From positions 16,826 to 22,826 of the forward strand of contig DJGG01000085.1 in NCBI GenBank assembly GCA_002432195.1: a DNA stretch of 6,001 nt, in the 5' to 3' direction. How positions within the stretch are numbered: the stretch's first letter is position 1; each line of letters starts with the position of its first letter. A program made the translations under genes and the position numbers. A model generated the notes under the pieces. The model made no database searches and was not told the DNA's origin. It worked only from the letters and a program-made list of their open reading frames with translations. This DNA comes from Desulfobacteraceae bacterium UBA5852 (GTDB lineage: Bacteria; Desulfobacterota; Desulfobacteria; Desulfobacterales; UBA5852). Positions 1-4,676 of the stretch are shown piece after piece.

Positions 1-185
1 CGCAGGGCCGCCGCGCCATCCACCACCGGCACCAGTACCGGGGCCGCACCGGCCGCCTGCAAGGCGCGTATATAACTGTCCGGTATGGCGGAAGCCACCC
101 CCCCCAGCAAATCGGTGCATTCGTGCCGGTAGCAGGGAATGCCCACCAGTGGAATCCTGCGCTCCGCTGGGGAAACCGCGGTCAT
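1..185 (-). CDS. Peptidase C26 / gamma-glutamyl-GABA hydrolase-like protein, N-terminal part
   Basis: Only the first 61 codons are present; the gene runs off the left edge. The protein begins MTAVSPAERRIPLVGIPCYR and continues with a segment ending SYIRALQAAGAAPVLVPVV. This pairing of an N-terminal beta strand (PLVGIPCY) with a 'Y..AL..AG..PVL.P' helix-strand is typical of the peptidase C26 family (PuuD-like class I glutamine amidotransferase fold), which hydrolyses gamma-glutamyl amide bonds. The catalytic Cys nucleophile and the His/Glu pair would lie outside the window, so activity cannot be judged. The start ATG is at 183-185, preceded by a purine-rich AGGGGGG site (complement of 193-199). 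It follows mgtE on the same strand with 82 bp between them and no terminator-like U tract, so co-transcription is likely. The substrate is unknown. Confidence 0.72.
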   Translation of the reverse strand, partial: MTAVSPAERRIPLVGIPCYRHECTDLLGGVASAIPDSYIRALQAAGAAPVLVPVVDGAAAL

Positions 186-267
186 CGTAACACCCCCCTT
201 TCCCTCGCCTGCCCGGACGCGTTGCGCCCCGGGTGCGCTTTGATTCCCAGGCGGCCGCACGCAACAC

Positions 268-1632
268 TCAAGCGCCACCGAACAGCCGGATCATCCAGGC
301 CGCGGCCAAAAAATAGATTGATATGCCCACCGCGTCGATGAGCGTCGCGATGAAGGGGCCCGCCGTGAGGGCAGGGTCCAGGTGCGCGGCCTTGAGGGCC
401 AGCGGCAGGAGGCCGCCCGCCAGGTTGGCCGCCAGGAGGGTGGCCAGCAGGGCGGTGCCCACGATGGCCCCCAGCATGACGTTCTGGTCCTGGAGAAACA
501 CCCGCAGGCAGGCCATGAGCCCCAGGGCGCACCCCAGGGCCAGCCCCATGACCAGCTCCCGCCGGAACACCCGCGGGAAATCCCGCGGGCAGATCTCCCC
601 CAGGGCCAGCGCCCGCACCACCATCGTGGCCGACTGGGTACCGGCATTGCCGCAGGTACCGATGACCATGGGGATGAAAAAGGCGAGGGCCACCATCTGC
701 TGGAGAATCGCGGCATTGACTTCCATGATCGTGGTGGAGAGGATCGAGGTCACCAGCAGCACGGCCAGCCAGCCGAACCGGTCGCAGAAGAGGCGCGGCA
801 AGGCCCGTCGGAAATACTGTTCCTCGAAAGGCGCCACCGCCGATATGCGGTGGAAGTCCTCGGTGCTCTCGGACTCCATGATATCGATGACGTCGTCGAC
901 GGTGATGATCCCCAGCAGGCGGTTGTCGTGATCCACCACGGGCAGCGCCAGGAAGTCGTACTTGGAGATCATGGCCGCCACCTGCTCCACGTCCATGTCA
1001 TGGTTCACGGCGATCACCTGGTCCTCCATGATATCCCCCAGGGAGGCCTCGGGGCGGGCCATGATGATCTCCCGCAGGGACACCATGCCCCGCAGGTGAC
1101 GTTGGGCGTCGATGATATAGACGTAGTAGATGGTCTCCTTGTTGGGCGCCTGGAGGCGCAGGCTCTCCAGGGCCGCCCGGGCGGGGATGTCCTCCGGCAG
1201 AAAGGCATATTCGGTGGTCATGACCGCGCCGGCGGTGCCCTCCCGGTAGTCCCAGAGCCGGCGGATATCGTTGCGCTCGGCCTGGGCGATCAGGGGCATC
1301 AGGCGCTCGCGCAGGTCGTCGGCCACCCGCTTGAGCAGGTCCACGCGGTCGTCCGGCTCCAGGTTCTCGATGAACTCCAGCATGGTGCCGGTGTTGCCGG
1401 TCTCCAGGCAGGCCTGCTGGGTGTCGATGGAAAGCTGTTCGAAGGCCTCCAGGGCCTTGGGGCGCCCCAACTGCAGCAAGGTCCGGATGATCCCCAGGGG
1501 GGGATTGCCGGGGCGATCGAGGGCTTCGGCGATGTCGGAGGGATGCCACTCCCTCAGGCTGGCGATATCGGGGAGGACCTGGGCAAGGCCGTGATCCAAC
1601 GGGCAGGTGATCGTGGGGCTCAAGGTTTCCAT
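268..1632 (-). CDS. mgtE: MgtE-type magnesium channel/transporter
   Basis: Encodes a 454-residue MgtE, close to the 450 residues of the Thermus thermophilus protein, a homodimeric inner-membrane Mg2+ channel gated by cytosolic Mg2+. Domain order: cytosolic N domain (about 27-135, with WHPSDIAEAL), GTAGAVMTTEYA, tandem CBS domains (about 139-255, ending LLGIITVDDVIDIME), a connecting helix, then five hydrophobic helices from about residue 285. The signature CGNAGTQSAT is at 327-336; most homologues have GGNAGTQ, so the first Gly is Cys here. The last helices carry HLDPAL (Asp419) and FIATLIDAVG (Asp433), matching the pore-region acidic residues of TtMgtE (Asp418 and Asp432). I chose the ATG at 1630-1632, which has GGAG six bases upstream. 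An in-frame GTG 24 bp upstream (1654-1656) would add eight residues but would sit inside the leader hairpin. The product recognition is secure. Confidence 0.96.
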   Translation of the reverse strand: METLSPTITCPLDHGLAQVLPDIASLREWHPSDIAEALDRPGNPPLGIIRTLLQLGRPKALEAFEQLSIDTQQACLETGNTGTMLEFIENLEPDDRVDLLKRVADDLRERLMPLIAQAERNDIRRLWDYREGTAGAVMTTEYAFLPEDIPARAALESLRLQAPNKETIYYVYIIDAQRHLRGMVSLREIIMARPEASLGDIMEDQVIAVNHDMDVEQVAAMISKYDFLALPVVDHDNRLLGIITVDDVIDIMESESTEDFHRISAVAPFEEQYFRRALPRLFCDRFGWLAVLLVTSILSTTIMEVNAAILQQMVALAFFIPMVIGTCGNAGTQSATMVVRALALGEICPRDFPRVFRRELVMGLALGCALGLMACLRVFLQDQNVMLGAIVGTALLATLLAANLAGGLLPLALKAAHLDPALTAGPFIATLIDAVGISIYFLAAAWMIRLFGGA

Positions 1633-1633
1633 G

Positions 1634-1684
1634 GGCGTCTCCAGGCCGTTTCCCACCGACGGCGGCAGGCACGGCCGAAACGCC
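1634..1684 (-). promoter_or_regulatory. Hairpin sequestering the mgtE ribosome-binding site
   Basis: On the transcribed (minus) strand, GGCGT (complement of 1680-1684) pairs with ACGCC (complement of 1634-1638), and GGCCGT (complement of 1671-1676) pairs with ACGGCC (complement of 1644-1649). The mgtE Shine-Dalgarno GGAG (complement of 1639-1642) lies in the internal loop between the two stems. The structure ends one base before the ATG. The pairing is visible in the sequence. That it limits mgtE translation is inference. GC-rich DNA gives chance stems, so conservation would be the test. Confidence 0.45.
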
Positions 1685-1689
1685 TGGAA

Positions 1690-1821
1690 TCAACCGGGTC
1701 GGCGGATGAAAACCGGCGCCCGTCCGCTCCGGCAGGCCGTGAGGGTGGGGAGAGGCAGTGAGTTCGACACGTCAGGACCAGCACACATGGTGCGACAACT
1801 GAGAGGGTCTCCTTCGGGCAT
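1690..1821 (-). CDS. Possible 43-residue leader peptide (upstream ORF) of mgtE
   Basis: A short ORF in the mgtE leader, starting at ATG 1819-1821 and stopping at TGA 1690-1692. An AAGGGA purine stretch lies just upstream of the ATG, at usable spacing. The peptide starts MPEGDPLSCRTMCAGPDVSN and has seven prolines and three cysteines (residues 9, 13 and 30), with an arginine-rich end (FIRRPG). Its stop is 6 nt from the hairpin that covers the mgtE ribosome-binding site, so a ribosome ending translation here would overlap the hairpin's 5' arm. Proline-rich leader peptides are known to regulate Mg2+ transporter genes in Salmonella (mgtL for mgtA, mgtP for mgtCBR); a similar role here is inference only. 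I do not recognise the peptide, and ORFs of this size arise by chance in GC-rich DNA. Confidence 0.35.
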   Translation of the reverse strand: MPEGDPLSCRTMCAGPDVSNSLPLPTLTACRSGRAPVFIRRPG

Positions 1822-1937
1822 TGTTCCCTTCCCTTTTGCAAGCTGCCGGACCAACGGGTCCGCACACCCGTGTCCGCAGCCGAATCAAAGCGGCGAGCCG
1901 TTCCACGCCCGTCGGGGCCGGGGCGCGTACGGCCACC

Positions 1938-1964
1938 CTTATACAATAGGCCGACGGAATGCAA
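1938..1964 (-). promoter_or_regulatory. Candidate promoter for the mgtE leader transcript
   Basis: On the minus strand, TTGCAT (complement of 1959-1964) is followed after 15 bases by TATAAG (complement of 1938-1943). Each hexamer resembles the sigma70 consensus, but the spacer is short. Transcription would start near 1931, giving a leader of about 300 nt before mgtE that contains the upstream ORF and hairpin. No better promoter was seen between here and mgtE. Confidence 0.35.
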
Positions 1965-1971
1965 TTGCATT
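1958..1971. repeat. 14-bp perfect palindrome, possible operator
   Basis: AATGCAATTGCATT reads the same on both strands. It overlaps the candidate -35 of the minus-strand mgtE promoter and lies 20 bp upstream of the ferredoxin -35. That is a natural place for a regulator to act on one or both divergent genes. It does not match a binding site I can name. Confidence 0.45.
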
Positions 1972-1990
1972 TTTCCCGCGCCGCGGGAGC

Positions 1991-2018
1991 TTGCCATCCC
2001 GGCGCGGGTCGTTATATT
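1991..2018 (+). promoter_or_regulatory. Sigma70-type promoter of the ferredoxin gene
   Basis: TTGCCA at 1991-1996 and TATATT at 2013-2018 are separated by 16 bases; each hexamer matches the sigma70 consensus at five of six positions. Transcription would start near 2025, giving a 5' leader of about 58 nt before the ferredoxin ATG at 2083. An inverted repeat, TCCCGCG-c-CGCGGGA at 1974-1988, sits directly upstream of the -35. Confidence 0.6.
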
Positions 2019-2082
2019 GCGCCCCGTTGATCGCCGTGGGGATAAGCGGGCGATCGGGTCATTCAAGCCAACGGAGGAGTCC

Positions 2083-2277
2083 ATGGGCCGAAGAGTGGTT
2101 ATCGACACCGAAGATTGCGTGGGATGCGAAACCTGCGTGGAGCTCTGCGGGGACGTCTTTGCCTTCAACGAGGCCGAGGAAAAGGCCGAAGTCATCCTTC
2201 CGGAGGGCGGGCCGGAGGATTGCATCGAGGAAGCGATGAGTTCCTGCCCCGTGGAATGCATCCATTGGGAGGAATGA
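2083..2277 (+). CDS. Small ferredoxin, single-cluster type with seven cysteines
   Basis: Encodes a 64-residue acidic, soluble electron carrier. The ATG at 2083 follows GGAGGAG at 2073-2079, so the start is well supported; the reading frame stays open upstream but without homology. The cluster motif is C12-x2-C15-x2-C18-x3-C22, followed later by C47, C55-P and C59. In one-cluster ferredoxins of the Desulfovibrio gigas FdII type, the counterparts of C12, C15, C18 and C55 hold the iron-sulfur cluster, and those of C22 and C47 form a disulfide. That arrangement fits here because a second CxxCxxC motif is missing. C22 is followed by Gly rather than the usual Pro, and C59 is an extra cysteine near the C-terminus (CPVECIHWEE). 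The cluster could be [4Fe-4S] or [3Fe-4S]. The redox partner is not shown by the neighbours. The gene probably forms its own transcript from the promoter at 1991-2018. Confidence 0.93.
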   Translation: MGRRVVIDTEDCVGCETCVELCGDVFAFNEAEEKAEVILPEGGPEDCIEEAMSSCPVECIHWEE

Positions 2278-2670
2278 GCAGACCCCGGGCGGCAAGGCCC
2301 CTCGCGGCCGGCTGGCCGTCGCCGGGCCGCCGAACGGGGGGTTGCCAAGCCATCCGGAGGCGGCGCTTCGTCCCGGCTCAGCAGGCCGAGGCGCATGGCG
2401 CGCCCCACGATCCCGTCCGGGGGCAGGCGGGCGCATATACCCAGACCGACCGTTCGTTTAGGATGCAATATCGGTTTGTTAAGTCGCCCAACTTAAAGAA
2501 ACGGTTATCACGATGGCGCCGGGCCTCCCATCCCTGGATCGGCCTGCAGGGGTGCGTTGCCAACCCCATGGACAGGCTGCTAGGGTTTCTCATCGCCCCG
2601 GCCCGCTTGAAAGGTCCCGGAGACGACCACGGCCGGGCAGCGAATCCGGACAGGGTCCGCTGATGTGCCC
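2278..2670. other. Intergenic stretch of about 390 bp without a convincing gene
   Basis: Between the ferredoxin stop and the lipoprotein start I find no ORF with both a ribosome-binding site and a coding-like codon pattern. Positions 2278-2440 are very GC-rich, with several imperfect stems (for example around 2306-2330) but no U tract, so no clear ferredoxin terminator. Positions 2441-2515 are markedly AT-richer. A TTGCCA hexamer at 2557-2562 has only a weak TAGGGT partner (2581-2586, 18-base spacer), so the promoter of the downstream gene is not settled. Confidence 0.6.
2479..2496. repeat. Inverted repeat TTAAGT-N6-ACTTAA in an AT-rich patch
   Basis: TTAAGT at 2479-2484 and ACTTAA at 2491-2496 are perfect inverted arms around a 6-base spacer. 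Outside them, GTTT (2474-2477) can pair with AAAC (2499-2502) across an asymmetric internal loop, extending a possible RNA hairpin. It stands out because the flanking DNA is strongly GC-rich. It could be a regulator site or an RNA structure ahead of the lipoprotein gene; the function is unknown. Confidence 0.4.
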
Positions 2671-3810
2671 ATGACACGCCGCGCCTTTGTTCATCAACTG
2701 CTCCGGAGCATGACCGCCACGCTGCTGGCCGGGCCCTTGAGTGCCTGCGCCGGCAGCCCCGCCGGCGACGACCCGGGCCCGGAGAAAGGCTCCGGGATCG
2801 CCTATGTGCCCCTGGGGGGCCGGGATCTGCGGGAACTGGCCGCCCGCCGGGTCCACCACGACGGCAAACGCTTCCGCAACCCGTTCGGCAGCCTGCCCGG
2901 CGGTCGCCTGGGACGCCTCCTGCGCTGGAAGCTCCTGGACGACAACCGTTTCGCCCGTTTCTACCCTGAGGAAACCGTTGTCCCGGTAACCGTGGACTGG
3001 GAGGCCCAGGGGCAGGCCCGGGGCCTGGCCATCACCTTCCTCAAGCACTCCTCGGTGCTCATCCGGGATGCCGACCGCCACTTCCTCGTGGACCCCATCC
3101 TGGGGGACCTCTTCTGGTTCATCAAGGATTTCACCCCGCTGGCCTTCGATCGGCAGGCCATGCCGCGCCCCGACCACGTGCTGATCACCCACGGGCATTA
3201 CGACCACCTGGACGTTCCCAGCCTCGCCACCCTGGACCGGGATGTGTCCCTGGTGAGCCCCCCGGGCTATGACGCCATTTTCGAGGGCCTGGGCCTGCGC
3301 CGCCGCACATCCCTCGACTGGTTCGACCGCCGTCTGGCCGACGGCCGGGAGATCACCCTCCTGCCGTGCAACCACTGGACCATGCGCAATCCCTTGGCAG
3401 GCCCCAATACAGGTCTCTGGGGATCCTACCTCCTGCGCACCCGCAGCGGCCCGACCATCTTCCTGTCGGGAGACACGGCCTATTTCGACGGCTTTGCCCA
3501 GATCGGCCGGGACTACGACATCGACCTGGCGATTTTCAACCTTGGGGCCTACGAACCGCGCTGGTTCATGGCCCCCAGCCACATAAACCCCGAGGAAACC
3601 GTTAGGGCCTTCCGGGAGCTGCGCGCCCGGCACCTCATGATCCTCCACTGGGGCAACTTCCGCCTCGGGGACGAACCGGTGCATTTCCCGCCCCGGGATA
3701 TCCGGCACGCCATGGAGCGCGCCGGCCTGGGAGAGCGCTACATCCCCCTGAACCATGGCCAGACCCTCCACTACACGCCATCCTCGCCGGGCTTCCGGAT
3801 CCTGGGGTGA
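2671..3810 (+). CDS. Metallo-beta-lactamase-fold hydrolase, NAPE-PLD/UlaG-like, predicted Tat lipoprotein
   Basis: Encodes 379 residues. The N-terminus MTRRAFVHQLLRSMTATLLA has a twin-arginine motif (T-R-R-A-F) and a hydrophobic stretch, then a lipobox LSAC with Cys26. This predicts Tat export and lipid anchoring, with Ala at +2 favouring the outer membrane. The body is an MBL fold: FLVDPILGD, then the metal motif H174-G-H176-Y-D178-H179, His235 (CNHW), Asp268 (SGDTAYF), His304 (SHINPEE) and His326 (LHWGNF). This matches the seven-ligand dinuclear zinc pattern of NAPE-PLD and related COG2220 proteins, so it is probably an active hydrolase, perhaps on a phosphodiester lipid. The substrate cannot be read from sequence. 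An in-frame GTG at 2665 has AGGG nine bases upstream and would add two residues; the ATG at 2671 has a poor ribosome site, so the start is uncertain by two codons. The downstream gene is separated by a terminator-like element. Confidence 0.92.
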   Translation: MTRRAFVHQLLRSMTATLLAGPLSACAGSPAGDDPGPEKGSGIAYVPLGGRDLRELAARRVHHDGKRFRNPFGSLPGGRLGRLLRWKLLDDNRFARFYPEETVVPVTVDWEAQGQARGLAITFLKHSSVLIRDADRHFLVDPILGDLFWFIKDFTPLAFDRQAMPRPDHVLITHGHYDHLDVPSLATLDRDVSLVSPPGYDAIFEGLGLRRRTSLDWFDRRLADGREITLLPCNHWTMRNPLAGPNTGLWGSYLLRTRSGPTIFLSGDTAYFDGFAQIGRDYDIDLAIFNLGAYEPRWFMAPSHINPEETVRAFRELRARHLMILHWGNFRLGDEPVHFPPRDIRHAMERAGLGERYIPLNHGQTLHYTPSSPGFRILG

Positions 3811-3815
3811 CCGGA

Positions 3816-3856
3816 CCGCCGACCCGGCGGGCAGCCAGATTCCGCTAATCTTTTTT
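3816..3856 (+). terminator. Terminator-like double hairpin after the MBL lipoprotein gene
   Basis: A GC stem CCGCCG-acc-CGGCGG (3816-3830) starts just after the stop codon. It is followed by a weaker stem AGATT-ccgct-AATCT (3837-3851) that runs into six T residues (3851-3856). The second stem has the layout of an intrinsic terminator, but it is only 5 bp and AT-rich. The strong stem is about 20 bases from the T tract. Termination is plausible but may be leaky. Confidence 0.45.
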
Positions 3857-3905
3857 CACATTCGGTCGAAAATCCCCTCATACCGTCAACCACCGGATCG
3901 TTACG

Positions 3906-4340
3906 ATGTCGATGTCCCTGGACAGGTTCAAAACCATCTGCCACCGCATCAGTCTCAATCTGCCGGCCACCGCCGCCTGGAAGTGGGACGAACGCCTGGG
4001 GCATGCCTGCGTGGCCTTCGACAAGGAAGACCTCGAACTGGTCCTGCTGCCGGTTTTCCTGGAGTTCGACCAGCAGTGGGATTTTGCCGCCATCGACTCC
4101 GCGGCGGCGCCGGTGGCACGGTTTCTTCAAGCGGGATTCGGTCTCATGCCGGGTCAGGATTTCTTCGTGGCCTACCACGACGACGGCGACGCCGTGATGC
4201 TCTATGCCACCTGCTGGCCCTGGGGGGACGGGGACACCTACTCCCTGCGGGTGGGGCTGATCGGCACGGCGGAGCCGGACCTCGAACCGGCCCAGGTCCG
4301 TGCCTGGCTGGCGGATTGGTTGAGAATTCGACCCGCCTGA
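3906..4340 (+). CDS. Hypothetical 144-residue acidic protein
   Basis: I do not recognise this protein. Codon positions show a clear GC bias at the third base across the whole ORF, unlike the overlapping frames on the other strand, so it is probably real. It has no signal peptide, membrane helix or metal motif. It is acidic and rich in Trp and Phe, with notable segments AAWKWDERLGHACVAFDKED, FFVAYHDDGDAVMLYATCWP and a C-terminal AQVRAWLADWLRIRP helix. The pattern suggests a small cytosolic alpha/beta domain. The start could be ATG 3906 or ATG 3912; a weak GGA at 3895-3897 favours 3906. A weak promoter-like TTCACA (3855-3860) with CATACC (3879-3884) lies upstream. A hairpin begins directly after the stop codon. 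Confidence 0.75.
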   Translation: MSMSLDRFKTICHRISLNLPATAAWKWDERLGHACVAFDKEDLELVLLPVFLEFDQQWDFAAIDSAAAPVARFLQAGFGLMPGQDFFVAYHDDGDAVMLYATCWPWGDGDTYSLRVGLIGTAEPDLEPAQVRAWLADWLRIRPA

Positions 4341-4362
4341 GGAGGCGCGCGGGACGGCCTCC
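4341..4362. repeat. Hairpin between convergent genes
   Basis: GGAGGC at 4341-4346 and GCCTCC at 4357-4362 form a perfect 6-bp stem with a 10-base loop, starting at the base after the 144-residue gene's stop. There is no T tract on either strand. It may protect the 3' end of the mRNA or help termination of the converging transcripts, but it is not a canonical intrinsic terminator. Confidence 0.35.
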
Positions 4363-4366
4363 GCGA

Positions 4367-4456
4367 TCAACGGAAGATGATGTTGACGGCCATCAGACAT
4401 GCGAGGATGGCCACGATCAGCCAGGCGGCAAGGTTGGCGCGCATCTTTGGGGCCAT
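4367..4456 (-). CDS. Possible 29-residue single-pass membrane peptide
   Basis: On the minus strand, an ORF of 29 codons starting MAPKMRANLAAWLIVAILAC and ending MAVNIIFR forms one clean transmembrane helix with basic residues before it (Lys4, Arg6), predicting an N-in orientation. An internal start at 4444 would give 25 residues. The hydrophobic composition is unusual for this GC-rich DNA, where shadow frames tend to be rich in Arg, Gly, Pro and Ala. Against it, neither ATG has a good ribosome-binding site, and the frame remains open upstream without homology. It may be a real small protein, a remnant of a longer one, or chance. Confidence 0.3.
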   Translation of the reverse strand: MAPKMRANLAAWLIVAILACLMAVNIIFR

Positions 4457-4577
4457 GGGGTTGAGGGGTCCGGTTGAACTCCCCCACAGCAAAGCGCATG
4501 CCACTTGACCCACACCGCCCCCTCCCCCGATGGGCAAAGGTTCGCGGCATTTCTTCCTTCCGCCGACGCCCTGGCGG

Positions 4578-4594
4578 GTGACAATTTTTGTCAC
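4578..4594. repeat. 17-bp inverted repeat GTGACAA-ttt-TTGTCAC with a third arm at 4610-4617
   Basis: The perfect 7-bp arms have a 3-base centre. A third copy, TGTCACCC at 4610-4617, is complementary to the extended left arm GGGTGACA at 4576-4583. The left arm can therefore pair with either right arm, but not both. The element lies in the region between the convergent genes, 60-100 bp beyond the end of the SUMF1-like gene. It could be a regulator site with three half-sites or an RNA element. It is not part of a recognised coding region. Confidence 0.45.
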
Positions 4595-4676
4595 TCCGCG
4601 GTCGCCGCATGTCACCCCCGCCCGTCCGGCCGCGGCCGGAGCGATGCGCCCCCCATCAAGGTGAAGGTCTCCGCGG

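Noticed and set aside
186..267. Terminator between mgtE and the peptidase C26 gene.
   Set aside because: GTTGCG and CGCAAC arms are present but about 30 bases apart and without a T tract, so read-through is more likely.
382..1761. Long plus-strand open frame of 459 codons opposite mgtE.
   Set aside because: It is antisense to a clear mgtE, is very rich in Gln, Gly and His, has no family motif, and reflects the GC-rich codon pattern of the real gene.
1634..1931. M-box (ykoK) Mg2+ riboswitch, glycine riboswitch or other known riboswitch in the mgtE leader.
   Set aside because: The conserved M-box and other riboswitch core sequences are not recognisable. A CCGAAGGAG...CTCTCAG stretch recalls part of the glycine motif, but the rest of that aptamer is absent.
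1620..2468. Minus-strand open frame of 282 codons across the ferredoxin and its upstream region.
   Set aside because: It runs antisense through the ferredoxin and both promoters. Its first 60 codons look coding-like in GC pattern, but no domain or ribosome-binding site supports it.
2463..2663. Plus-strand frame of 66 codons ending just before the lipoprotein gene.
   Set aside because: Codon use is irregular, it begins inside the AT-rich repeat, there is no ribosome-binding site, and the sequence resembles no protein I know.
2590..3771. Long minus-strand frame of 393 codons opposite the MBL gene.
   Set aside because: The plus-strand gene has a complete signal peptide and metal motifs; the minus frame is a shadow.
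3771..4610. Minus-strand frame of 279 codons opposite the 144-residue gene.
   Set aside because: It starts after a fair AAGGAAG site at 4550, but the composition is Arg/Gly/Pro/His-rich and the third-position bias supports the plus-strand gene.
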